A DNA stretch of 64,000 nt from assembly GCA_024280945.1 (NCBI GenBank), contig JAMXLO010000141.1, positions 62,001 through 126,000 of the forward strand, written 5' to 3'. The stretch is from Acetobacteraceae bacterium. Lineage in GTDB: Bacteria > Pseudomonadota > Alphaproteobacteria > Acetobacterales > Acetobacteraceae. The position numbers and the translations under genes are program-made. Below the pieces are notes generated by a model. It saw only the letters and a program-made list of their open reading frames with translations, made no database searches and had not been told where the DNA came from. This document shows positions 55,957 through 64,000 of the stretch, piece after piece. How positions within the stretch are numbered: position 1 is the stretch's first letter; each line of letters begins with the position of its first letter.

Positions 55957-56835
55957 ATGGACCTGCCGACGCTGCGTCAGCTGCGCGCCTTCATCGCCAC
56001 CGTCGAGATCGGCAGCCTCACCCAGGCCGCACGGGCACTGCACCTGACGCAGCCCGCCGTCAGCCAGCAGCTGCGCGAACTGGAGCGCATTCTCGGCGTG
56101 CGCCTCCTTGAGCGGACCAGCACCGGGCTGGTACCGACGGCGTCCGGAAGCGCGATCCTCGGCGCGGCTCGGCGGACCCAGGCGGCAGCCGTCGAGGTAG
56201 CCGCGATCGCGCTTTCCTGCCGCTCCGGCGAAGCGGGGCGCGTGCGGCTGGGCACCGGCGCCACGGCCTGCATCTATCTGTTGCCACCAATCCTGACTGC
56301 GATCCGCCGCCAGATGCCCGGGCTGGAGATCATCGTTGAAACGGGCAACACGCCGGAGATCCTGCGCCGCGTCGAGCAGGGCGGCCTGGATGCGGGTCTG
56401 GTCACGCTGCCCCGCACCCTCGGCCGTAGCCTGACGCGCGTCCGGCTAAGGCGCGACGAATTGCTGGCGCTGATGCCCGAGACCACAGCGGTGGCTGGCG
56501 CAGTCACTCCCACCCAGCTCGCCGCGCGGCCCCTGATCCTTTTCGAGAGCGGCGGCGACACGCGCGGCATCATCGATGCCTGGTTCCGCCAGGCCGGCCT
56601 CGCCCCAAGGCCGATCATGGAGCTGGGCAGCGTCGAGGCGATCAAGGTCCTCGTTGGCAGCGGTCTCGGTGCGTCGGTGCTGCCGCGCCTTGCCTTGGAG
56701 GCGGACGTCCCTGGCACCCAACGACGTCCGTTGCGGCCAGCCGCGGCGCGCGAACTTGGTCTCGTGATGCGCAAGGACAAGATACGCGACCGAGGCATGC
56801 AGGCGCTGACGCACGCGCTCGAGCAGCATCGTTGA
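55957..56835 (+). CDS. LysR-family transcriptional regulator
   Basis: 292 residues. The HTH (LTQAARALHLTQPAVSQQLREL) is followed by an effector domain (VRLGTGATACIYLLPPILTAI, EIIVETGNTPEILRRVEQGGLDAGLV). It is divergent from the GNAT-MFS pair, which it probably controls. No purine-rich ribosome binding site precedes the ATG; a TATCTT at 55945-55950 is spaced to start transcription at the ATG itself, so the mRNA could be leaderless. The inducer is unknown. Confidence 0.9.
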   Translation: MDLPTLRQLRAFIATVEIGSLTQAARALHLTQPAVSQQLRELERILGVRLLERTSTGLVPTASGSAILGAARRTQAAAVEVAAIALSCRSGEAGRVRLGTGATACIYLLPPILTAIRRQMPGLEIIVETGNTPEILRRVEQGGLDAGLVTLPRTLGRSLTRVRLRRDELLALMPETTAVAGAVTPTQLAARPLILFESGGDTRGIIDAWFRQAGLAPRPIMELGSVEAIKVLVGSGLGASVLPRLALEADVPGTQRRPLRPAAARELGLVMRKDKIRDRGMQALTHALEQHR

Positions 56836-56841
56836 ACTAAC

Positions 56842-58050
56842 TCAGGCCGCCTTCCCATGGTGATGGTGATGACCTGTACCGGCGTGGGAATGGGTATGCT
56901 GCTGGTAGTGCTGGCGCAGAAGGTCCTTGCCGTAGTCATTTCCATTCGGCGTCCGCACCACGGTGTGGATGTGGTCGCGCGATGGTTTGTCATTGTCGTA
57001 GACGATGCCGGACTGATGATCGAACTCGACCAGGACCACCGGGCTCAAAATGCGATAGTAAAACGGGCTGATATCGTCGAACGGCCCGATCCAGGCAAAC
57101 AACGTGTCGCCCAGATGCCGCTTCGCTTCAGCGTAGCGAACATCGGCATGTCCTGGCCGCAACCGGCCGGTATAGACACCGAGCAGCGCATCCAAGCGGT
57201 CACGGCTTTCTGGCGACAGGTCTCCGTGACGAATCCCGACAGCATCGATCTGCGCATTGTCGCGAAACGCGGCCGTCAGCAATTCAGACGGCAAGTCGTT
57301 GCCGATCGTCGCCCTCAGGCGTTCCTCGGAGGACAACGATCGCATCAGCGCATGACCCTGTTCCTCTTCGGCGGCAAAGACATGTGTCCCGGCATACTTG
57401 CCGAACCGAGCCAGGACCGGCTCGGATCCCATGAAAGCGGGGGTCATCACGAGTTGGTCGCCAAGCACGAAGCAGTTGATGTTCAGATGGTGTCCGTCGA
57501 TCTGCCAGCCCCAAGGCCGGTCTGCCGATGGAACGCCAAAGACGCTGATCCAATAGAACCACTCACTGTACTCGTCCGGCTTACCGGTGATCTCCAGCGC
57601 GTGCTCGTTCAGCCGCATGACATCGCGCGCGGTGCGATAGCCAGCCTCGCTCAGCGTCGCGCGCAGCAGGCCCAGCGCCGCCTCACGTTGATCGTGGCCG
57701 AGATCGGCCAGGCAAACACCGTGGCGCATCACCCATGGATGGATGTTGCACCACATCCGCCAGGCATCCTCATCGATGGCGAAACACGCCGCCTTGCGCT
57801 GCTGTTCGCTCAGCGACGCCATGAACCGGCGGGTCGCCTCCAGCACCGGCGCAAGCGATACGCCGCTCGGTTCCACGGCGAACAGCCCCGGCGTGACGAC
57901 GCCATTGCTGGTGATGCCGCGGAACGGCGCGGCGAGTGCCGCCTTCGCCCGCTCGCCCATCGGCTTGAGTCGTGGTGGCAATTCGAACGGCTGCACCGCC
58001 GGCGTCGGTTCCCGCTGCCGCAGACCGAAATGGGCTGACTCTCCTGCCAT
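56842..58050 (-). CDS. DUF3500 protein with His-rich C-terminus
   Basis: 402 residues. The DUF3500 pattern is seen: ITSNGVVTPGLFAVEPSG, CNIHPWVMRHGVCLADLG, YWISVFGVPSADRPWGWQIDGHHLNINCFVLG, VMTPAFMGSEP and LVEFDHQSGIVYDN. It has no evident signal peptide. The end is naturally histidine-rich (HTHSHAGTGHHHHHGKAA), probably binding metal. No reaction is known for this family. GGAGG precedes the start. It follows the DHA2 exporter gene by 31 nt on the same strand. Confidence 0.85.
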   Translation of the reverse strand: MAGESAHFGLRQREPTPAVQPFELPPRLKPMGERAKAALAAPFRGITSNGVVTPGLFAVEPSGVSLAPVLEATRRFMASLSEQQRKAACFAIDEDAWRMWCNIHPWVMRHGVCLADLGHDQREAALGLLRATLSEAGYRTARDVMRLNEHALEITGKPDEYSEWFYWISVFGVPSADRPWGWQIDGHHLNINCFVLGDQLVMTPAFMGSEPVLARFGKYAGTHVFAAEEEQGHALMRSLSSEERLRATIGNDLPSELLTAAFRDNAQIDAVGIRHGDLSPESRDRLDALLGVYTGRLRPGHADVRYAEAKRHLGDTLFAWIGPFDDISPFYYRILSPVVLVEFDHQSGIVYDNDKPSRDHIHTVVRTPNGNDYGKDLLRQHYQQHTHSHAGTGHHHHHGKAA

Positions 58051-58081
58051 GCCTCGAGTCCTCCTTTGTGGATGTCCGCGC

Positions 58082-59602
58082 TCAGTCTCCGGCCGCCGCC
58101 GCCACGCGCTCGTGCTTACGCATCAGGAACAGCAGCAGCAACGGTGGCACCACGGTCAACATCATCAGCCGGAAGTCGTTGTTGTAGGCGATGATCTGCG
58201 CCTGGTGGTTGACCATCTGATCGAGCAGCGCTGCGCCATGCTGAGTTGCCGGGTTCAACATGTGCGAGACCGTGTCATTGCCCTGAAGCACCCGGTCGAA
58301 CGGCGTGATGCCCGCGGCAATATCGGCGTGCGTCCTCTGGATCCCGCGCGTCAGATAGAACGAGGTGATCGAGATACCGATCGCCGAGCCGATATTGCGC
58401 GCCAGCGACTGCATCGATGTGGCCTCGCCACGCAATGGCGGTGCCAGAGTGGTGTAGGCCATGACCGTCATCGGATTGAACACCAGGCCCACAGTGAAGC
58501 CCTGAAAGATCATGGTCACCACCATCACGTCCGCGGTCACGTCAGGCGTCCAGTTGCTCATTGTGTGAAGAACCCAGCCCAGACCCAGCAGCCCACACGC
58601 CATGATCTTGCGCTGGTCCACCCGCATGCCAAGTCGGGCGGCGAGGAACATTGATGCGATGATGCCGATCCCGCGCGGCGCCATCACCCAGCCGGCCGTA
58701 TAAACCGGATAGCCCGCCAGGTTCTGCAGATAGGGCGCCAGCAACGCCGATGTGGATAGCATCAGCGATGAGACGCAGAAGATCATGATGATGGCCGAAG
58801 CGAAGTTTCGGTCCTTGAACAGGCCAGGCGGCAGGAACGGCCTGTCGGCGGTGAACATGTGCACGATGAACAAATAAAAGGCCAGACCGGCAATTACCGC
58901 CTCGATGATGATTTCGCGAGAGCTGAACCAGTCGAGCACCTGTCCTCGGTCCAGCATCATCTGGAACGAACCGGCGGCCAGTCCCAACATGGCGAAACCA
59001 TACCAGGAGAACTTCAACTGCGGTCGCGCCGGCGTTTCCTTCATGAAGAACAGGATGCCCAACATGGCGAGGATACCGAACGGCAGGTTGACGTAGAACA
59101 CCCAGCGCCAGGAGTAGAGGTCGGTCAGATAGCCGCCGAGGGTTGGCCCGACCATGGGTCCCATGGTCACGCCCATGGAGAAGATCGCCATGGCCTGAGC
59201 ACGGCGCGAGAACGGGTAGATGTCCAGCATCGTCGCCTGCGACAGGGGCGCCAGTGCCGCGCCGAACATTCCCTGCAGCAAACGAAAGCCGACGAGTTGC
59301 TCCAGCGACTGCGCCGCGCCACACAGCATCGAGACAGCGGTAAAGCCGGCGATGCAGACGATGAACAGTTTCTTGCGCCCGAAGCGGATTGCCATCCAGC
59401 CCACCGGCGCGGTCATGATCGCCGCGGCGATCACGTAGGAGGTAAGCACCCAGGTGATCTCGTCGTACGATGCCGACATCGACCCCTGCATATACGGCAG
59501 TGCTACGTTGGCAATCGTCGAGTCCAGCGTCTGCATGAACATCGCCAGCATGGCGGAGGCAGTAAGCAGCCCACGGTACGGGACCCGGGTCGTATCAGAC
59601 AT
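58082..59602 (-). CDS. DHA2-family 14-TM MFS multidrug exporter (EmrB/QacA-like)
   Basis: 506 residues with fourteen hydrophobic segments. Signatures: LDSTIANVALPYMQGSMSAS in helix 1, WMAIRFGRKKLFIVCIAG for motif A, and GPTLGGYLTDLYSWRWVFYVNLPFGIL for motif C. It should export hydrophobic compounds with proton entry. An emrA-like membrane fusion gene is not present next to it. It is divergent from the acyltransferase and upstream of the DUF3500 gene. Confidence 0.92.
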   Translation of the reverse strand: MSDTTRVPYRGLLTASAMLAMFMQTLDSTIANVALPYMQGSMSASYDEITWVLTSYVIAAAIMTAPVGWMAIRFGRKKLFIVCIAGFTAVSMLCGAAQSLEQLVGFRLLQGMFGAALAPLSQATMLDIYPFSRRAQAMAIFSMGVTMGPMVGPTLGGYLTDLYSWRWVFYVNLPFGILAMLGILFFMKETPARPQLKFSWYGFAMLGLAAGSFQMMLDRGQVLDWFSSREIIIEAVIAGLAFYLFIVHMFTADRPFLPPGLFKDRNFASAIIMIFCVSSLMLSTSALLAPYLQNLAGYPVYTAGWVMAPRGIGIIASMFLAARLGMRVDQRKIMACGLLGLGWVLHTMSNWTPDVTADVMVVTMIFQGFTVGLVFNPMTVMAYTTLAPPLRGEATSMQSLARNIGSAIGISITSFYLTRGIQRTHADIAAGITPFDRVLQGNDTVSHMLNPATQHGAALLDQMVNHQAQIIAYNNDFRLMMLTVVPPLLLLFLMRKHERVAAAAGD

Positions 59603-59748
59603 TGTTCCTGGACGTCAGCAATCGCGGCAATTGTGCACCCGGGCGCGCGCCGACGCTACCCGTTGGTAGCACCAGGGTTCGCCCTGGCCGCCGACGGGCG
59701 ACTCGCGCCATAATCTACCAGATGCAGGCGACAGGACCTCGTTTTCAT

Positions 59749-60822
59749 ATGCGCGCAGGCAAGATCGAGTCGGTGCAGGCCTTGCGCGCCTTTGCTGCCC
59801 TCAGCGTCGCCATCCTGCACGTGCTGCACGATGCCATCCCGCTCGACCCCAGCGGACATGTGCAGCGCTGGCACAACGCCTTACCGTGGATGTCCGGGGT
59901 CGATCTGTTCTTTGTCATCTCCGGTTTCGTCATGGTGTACGCCTCGGCCGATCTGTTCGGCTGCCGCAGCAGCCCGGCCACATTCATGGCCAGGCGGCTG
60001 ATTCGCATCGTGCCAGTCTACTGGGCGGCGACCACGCTCTTTCTCGTCGTCGCCCTTGCCGCGCCGGCCAGGGTGAGTGAGACCGGCTTCGGCCTCGCGG
60101 AAGTGGTGATGAGTTACCTCTTCCTGCCGGCCAGCCGTCCAGACGGTACCATTCAGCCGATCTACAGCCTGGGCTGGACGCTGAACTACGAAATGTTCTT
60201 CTACGTGGTGTTCGCTGCCTGCATCGTACTGCCACGACGCCGAGCGGTCGTGGCCATCGTTCTTTTGCTCGGCACAGCCATGGCCCTCCACCCCCTGGTC
60301 CCGCCACACGCCACGGCACTCGTCTTCTGGACCGACAGTATCCTGCTTGAGTTCCTTCTCGGCGTCGCCGTCGCGGTTATTGCGACCAGGCAGATCAGTC
60401 TCGCCACCCCATTGCGAGTCGGCTTGATCGTGACTGCGCTGACCCTGCTGGTCGCCGCGCATCTTGGGGAAATTCCAAGCGGCCCGCTGATGACCGGGGT
60501 GCCAATGAGTGTCGTGGTGGCGGCTGCAGTGTTGGGGCGTCCGATCCGCGTGCCGAGTACGCTGCTTTTGCTCGGCGATGCATCCTACGCACTCTACCTC
60601 GTACATCCGTTCGCGATGCGGCCAGTGGGTTTCGTCTGGCAGCGCCTGCACCTCATCGGCCCCGCCGCGGGCATCCTGTATGCCGCGACAGCGCTGTTGC
60701 TGGCGATCATCGGGGCGATCTGCATGCACCTGGGGTTCGAGCGGCCGGTCGGGGCGTGGCTACGCTCCCGACTACCGAACCGACGTGTCAGCCGAACTGC
60801 TCTGCCACACGCAGCGGCCTGA
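59749..60822 (+). CDS. Acyltransferase family 3 (OafA/YrhL-like) membrane protein
   Basis: 357 residues with ten membrane helices. The family opening KIESVQALRAFAALSVAILHVLHD has the catalytic His, then GVDLFFVISGFVMVYAS and FMARRLIRIVPVYW. These enzymes move acyl groups to sugars at the outer face of the inner membrane (O-acetylation of LPS or exopolysaccharide). The ATG at 59749 directly precedes the family start; ATGs at 59722 and 59602 are upstream in frame. It is convergent with the broken solute-binding gene. Confidence 0.88.
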   Translation: MRAGKIESVQALRAFAALSVAILHVLHDAIPLDPSGHVQRWHNALPWMSGVDLFFVISGFVMVYASADLFGCRSSPATFMARRLIRIVPVYWAATTLFLVVALAAPARVSETGFGLAEVVMSYLFLPASRPDGTIQPIYSLGWTLNYEMFFYVVFAACIVLPRRRAVVAIVLLLGTAMALHPLVPPHATALVFWTDSILLEFLLGVAVAVIATRQISLATPLRVGLIVTALTLLVAAHLGEIPSGPLMTGVPMSVVVAAAVLGRPIRVPSTLLLLGDASYALYLVHPFAMRPVGFVWQRLHLIGPAAGILYAATALLLAIIGAICMHLGFERPVGAWLRSRLPNRRVSRTALPHAAA

Positions 60823-60832
60823 CCTCACGCCT

Positions 60833-61384
60833 TCACCATCGGACACACCCGTCTGACAGTGGCCGGAACGCCTCGTCCGCAGGCGTGGTGCCAATCAGCT
60901 TGTAGAGGTCCCACTCACCCTTGCTTTCCGCCGGCTTCTTCCCCTCGAACAGGTAAGCTGGCGTCAGCTTGCGGCCGTCCTCGCGGACCTTGCCTGGCCC
61001 AAAGAAGTCGTCATCGGCGATCATGATCTTGTTCTTTTCCTTGCACACGCTGGCCAGTGCGAGTGCGCAGGAGGTGGCAGCGACGTCGATGATGATGTCC
61101 ACGCAGCGCTGATCGGACCACTCGCGCGCCAGCGACACGGCCACGTCCGGCTTGTTCTGATGATCGGCTGACAGCACCTCGACATCGAATGCGCCGGGGG
61201 CGAACTCGCGCACTGCCTGCTTCGCGCAGGCGACACCTGTGGGCCCGGTCACGTCACGATAGGGTCCGGACATGTCATTCATCACGCCGATGCGGATGGT
61301 TGGCCGGGCCTGGGCGCGCGACCGCCGCGGCAAGGCAGTGACGGCAGCAGTGGCAGCAATCAGCGAACGGCGCGAGAGCAGCAT
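60833..61384 (-). pseudogene. Internally deleted ABC branched-chain amino acid-type solute-binding protein
   Basis: 183 residues where about 400 are expected. Residues 1-120 are the N-terminal lobe of a LivK-like protein, with signal RRSLIAATAAVTALPRRSRAQA and IGVMNDMSGPYRDVTGP, up to VCKEKNKIMI. This runs directly into a C-terminal segment (FFGPGKVREDGRKLTPAYLF, KKPAESKGEWDLYKLIGTTPADEAFRPL). The middle of the protein is missing in frame near 61015. The end is also shifted: one extra base would restore GGCPMVKA. Both changes point to a decaying gene. No permease or ATPase genes are adjacent. Confidence 0.8.
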
Positions 61385-61456
61385 GGACGATTCCTTGCGT
61401 GTGCGGCCCGCCCACGGCCAAACCATCGGTATTGCTGCCGCAGATCGTAGAGCCCG

Positions 61457-63874
61457 CTACGCCGCCTTGGCCTGCGACCTGCTCTCGGCCTCACGCACCA
61501 CGGCAATCGTCCGCGGGAGGCTGGACGGATTGACGCTGATCGAATCAATACCCAGCTCCGTCAGGTACTGCGCGATCGCCGGATAATTTGCCGGAGCCTC
61601 ACCGCAGATGCCGACATGCCTGTGGTTGCGCTTCGCCCCTGTCACGGCGAGCCGCAGCATCTCCAGCATTCCGGGGTCACGCTCGTCGAAGTCGAACGCC
61701 ACGATCTCGGAATCCCGATCGACACCCAGGGTCAGTTGAGTCAGATCGTTCGACCCGATCGAGAACCCATCGAACACGTGGGCGAAGGCATCGACCTGGA
61801 TGACGTTGTTGGGGATCTCGCACATGACAAGAATCTCCAACCCGTCGACCCCGCGTTGCAGCCCGTGCTTCGCCATTGCCTCGATCACCCGTTCGGCTTC
61901 GTCAACGCGACGACAGAATGGCACCATGATGCGCAGGTTGGTCAGCCCCATCGTCTCGCGCACCCGACGCAACGCCTCGCACTCCAGCGCAAAGCCGTCG
62001 GCATAGGCTGGGTGGGCGTAACGCGACGCGCCGCGAAAGCCGAGCATCGGATTCGCCTCGGTCGGCTCGAACGCCGCACCGCCCACCAGCTGTGCATATT
62101 CATTGGTCTTGAAGTCCGACAGCCGGATGATCACCGGCTTCGGCCAGAATGCCGCAGCGATGGTGCCAACACCTTCGGCCAAGGTGCGCACGAAGAACTC
62201 ATGCGGCGAGCCGACGTTGCGTGACAGTGCATCGATCCTTGCACGATCGTCATTGCCGAGCTTCTCCGGATGCACGATCGCCATCGGATGCACGCCGATA
62301 TGTTCGGAGATAATGAACTCCATCCGCGCCAGCCCGACGCCGCCGTTCGGCATCATCGCGGTACGGAAAGCGAGATCGGGATTGCCGAGGTTCACCATGA
62401 TCTGCGTGCGTGGCAGCTCCAGCGCGCTGGCTGGCAGGCGGGTCTTCGCGAACGGCATTTCGCCTTCGTACACCTCACCGACCTCGCCACCCGCGCACGA
62501 CACCGTCACGCGTTTGCCAGTGCACAGCGCGGTGGTCGCCGCCTCGCATCCCACCACAGCTGGCACACCCAGTTCGCGCGCCACGATCGCAGCATGGCAG
62601 GTGCGGCCGCCGCGGTCGGTGACGATGGCGCCGGCCGTCTTCATGACAGGCTCCCAGTCAGGGCTGGTGGAACTCGCCACCAGCACCTCACCTGGCCGGA
62701 AGTCCTGCAAGTCTTCGGTCTTGCTGATCACCCGGACCACACCGGTGCCGATCTTCTCCCCGACTGCCTTGCCGCTGACCAGCACGACACCTTTCCCCGT
62801 CAGGGCATAACTTTCGAAGACATCGCTCGATCGCTGCGAGGCCACTGTCTCCGGCCGAGCCTGCACGATGTACAACTCGCCGTCGGCAACGTCCTTCGCC
62901 CATTCGATGTCCATGGGCACCGGATGGCCAGCCTGGGCGGAATAATGCTGCTCGATGCGGATGGCGTAACCGGCGAGCTTCAGCACCTCCGCATCCTCGA
63001 TGCAGAAGCGCGAGCGCGCGGCCTCTGTCATGACGCAATCGCGTGTGCTCGAACCAACATGACCTTGCGCCAGCCGCAGGGCAGACTGCTTCTGTCCGAG
63101 CGAACGGCGGATCACCGCGCGATGTCCAGCCAGGAAGGTAGGCTTGTGGACGTAGAATTCGTCCGGATCGACCTTCCCCTGCACCACGTTCTCGCCCAAT
63201 CCGTACGCGCCGGTGATCAGCACCACATCACGGAAACCGGACTCGGTATCCAAAGTAAAGATGACGCCGCTCGACGCCATGTCGGAGCGCACCATCTTCA
63301 TAACCCCGACCGACAAGAATACCTTGAAGTGGTCGAATCCATTGTTGACGCGATAGACGATGGCACGGTCGGTGAACAGCGACGCGAAGCACAGCCGGCA
63401 CGCCTCGAAGACGTCATCGGCGCCGGTGATGTTCAGATAGCTCTCGTGCTGGCCGGCGAAGCTGGCCGTCGGCAGGTCCTCGGCGGTGGCTGAACTGCGG
63501 ACCGCGACGGCAACGTCGGTACCGTACTCCGCCTCGAGTGCAGCATACGCCATAGCAACCGCCCGGCGCAGTGCCGTGGATCCCGCGGCATCGTAAACGA
63601 TCCGCCGCGCCTCTGCCGCCTGCCGCGCCAGCAGCGCAACGTCAGTCACGTCAAGCCCATCCAGCACGGTATGCAGCTTTGCCCACGCATCTGCAGCAGT
63701 CAGGGCATCCCGGTAGGCATCGGCGGTCAGGGCAAAGCCATTGGGAACGCGGACGCCGGCGGACGCCAGTTCGCCGTACAGTTCACCAAGTGAGGCATTC
63801 TTGCCGCCGACCAGGGGCACATCCTCCAGCCGCAGCGAGGCGAACCAGCGGATCACCCCTGCGTCTTCGCCCAT
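61457..63874 (-). CDS. ppsA: Phosphoenolpyruvate synthase
   Basis: 805 residues. Domains in order: the N-terminal ATP-binding part (VPLVGGKNASLGELYGEL, ATAEDLPTASFAGQHESYLN), the phospho-His domain with His427 in RGGRTCHAAIVAREL, and the C-terminal PEP-binding barrel (FSIGSNDLTQLTLGVDRD, GICGEAPANYPAIAQYLTELG). It makes PEP from pyruvate and ATP for gluconeogenesis. The ATG at 63874 has GAGGG 7 nt upstream; the ATG at 63904 has none. An FNR/FixK-type box lies upstream. Confidence 0.95.
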   Translation of the reverse strand: MGEDAGVIRWFASLRLEDVPLVGGKNASLGELYGELASAGVRVPNGFALTADAYRDALTAADAWAKLHTVLDGLDVTDVALLARQAAEARRIVYDAAGSTALRRAVAMAYAALEAEYGTDVAVAVRSSATAEDLPTASFAGQHESYLNITGADDVFEACRLCFASLFTDRAIVYRVNNGFDHFKVFLSVGVMKMVRSDMASSGVIFTLDTESGFRDVVLITGAYGLGENVVQGKVDPDEFYVHKPTFLAGHRAVIRRSLGQKQSALRLAQGHVGSSTRDCVMTEAARSRFCIEDAEVLKLAGYAIRIEQHYSAQAGHPVPMDIEWAKDVADGELYIVQARPETVASQRSSDVFESYALTGKGVVLVSGKAVGEKIGTGVVRVISKTEDLQDFRPGEVLVASSTSPDWEPVMKTAGAIVTDRGGRTCHAAIVARELGVPAVVGCEAATTALCTGKRVTVSCAGGEVGEVYEGEMPFAKTRLPASALELPRTQIMVNLGNPDLAFRTAMMPNGGVGLARMEFIISEHIGVHPMAIVHPEKLGNDDRARIDALSRNVGSPHEFFVRTLAEGVGTIAAAFWPKPVIIRLSDFKTNEYAQLVGGAAFEPTEANPMLGFRGASRYAHPAYADGFALECEALRRVRETMGLTNLRIMVPFCRRVDEAERVIEAMAKHGLQRGVDGLEILVMCEIPNNVIQVDAFAHVFDGFSIGSNDLTQLTLGVDRDSEIVAFDFDERDPGMLEMLRLAVTGAKRNHRHVGICGEAPANYPAIAQYLTELGIDSISVNPSSLPRTIAVVREAESRSQAKAA

Positions 63875-63940
63875 GCCACTACCCTCGCCCGAAGTGTGTT
63901 TCATTCGTTCGATGCATAGACGCTGGTTTCTCGAGCGGCA

Positions 63941-63954
63941 TTGATCTGAGTCAA
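63941..63954 (-). promoter_or_regulatory. FNR/FixK-type box upstream of ppsA
   Basis: TTGATCTGAGTCAA has the exact TTGA-N6-TCAA form bound by FNR, FixK and related CRP-family regulators. A TCTATG about 31 nt further toward ppsA could be the -10, which would put the box near -41.5, the usual activator position. Confidence 0.65.
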
Positions 63955-64000
63955 AGCCGTGCGCCTGCCGCGGTGCTTACGCTGTCACTGCAAGGCGTTG

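Noticed and set aside
1-64000. CRISPR arrays, tRNA/rRNA genes, transposases, phage genes
   Set aside because: I looked for regular repeat-spacer units, tRNA T-loop patterns and transposase motifs and found none I could support by eye.

Overview
This is a GC-rich, gene-dense stretch of chromosome from an alphaproteobacterium. The strongest lineage markers are the unbroken dusB-ntrB-ntrC-ntrY-ntrX run and the rpoZ-rsh-acpS block. The general gene content looks most like the Acetobacteraceae or Rhodospirillales, but that family-level call is an inference. I see no rRNA, tRNA, CRISPR array, prophage or intact insertion sequence.

Layout. 1-3.1 kb: an NHL-repeat protein cut by the window edge, then a caspase-like protease with an unusual repeat tail. 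3.1-11.9 kb: scattered metabolic genes (thiolase-fold protein with a DUF35 partner, Ca2+/H+ antiporter, P450, LysR regulator, DUF1127, sulfotransferase, MlaC-like protein, SRPBCC protein, class II aldolase). 12-16.6 kb: a four-gene GldA/GldF/GldG/DUF4340-type ABC transport operon. 16.7-21.1 kb: an RlpA-like protein coupled to a secreted unknown, a Nudix hydrolase, and an msrP / small membrane protein / acid phosphatase lipoprotein operon. 21.2-23.4 kb: a D-cysteine desulfhydrase-like enzyme and a MetE-like protein.

23.4-27.6 kb holds the most interesting locus: four overlapping minus-strand genes. In transcription order they encode a DUF1445 D-glutamate cyclase family protein, a DUF4392 D-glutamate cyclase domain protein, a MurL-type UDP-MurNAc-L-Ala-L-Glu epimerase and a MurD2-type ligase. 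This joins the MurD2/MurL route, which puts D-glutamate into peptidoglycan without free D-glutamate, to a predicted system that removes free D-glutamate.

27.7-36.0 kb: a trypsin-like protease, then the nitrogen-regulation operon. 36.1-48.8 kb: mostly housekeeping genes (acpS, rsh, rpoZ, folK, NYN protein, type 5 UDG, glutathione peroxidase, a molybdopterin enzyme, smpB, dapA, lytic transglycosylase, pgpA, DUF2252). 49-60.8 kb: an AMACR-like CoA-transferase, a small surface-glycosylation cluster (GT2, GtrA, methyltransferase, membrane protein), a GNAT/MFS pair with a divergent LysR gene and a clear operator, a DUF3500 protein with a histidine-rich tail, a 14-TM MFS exporter and an acyltransferase. 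60.8-64 kb: a broken ABC solute-binding gene and ppsA behind an FNR/FixK-type box.

Many adjacent genes overlap by 4 to 14 nt (ATGA, GTGA or TTGA junctions), which implies extensive translational coupling. Two such junctions fix non-ATG TTG starts.
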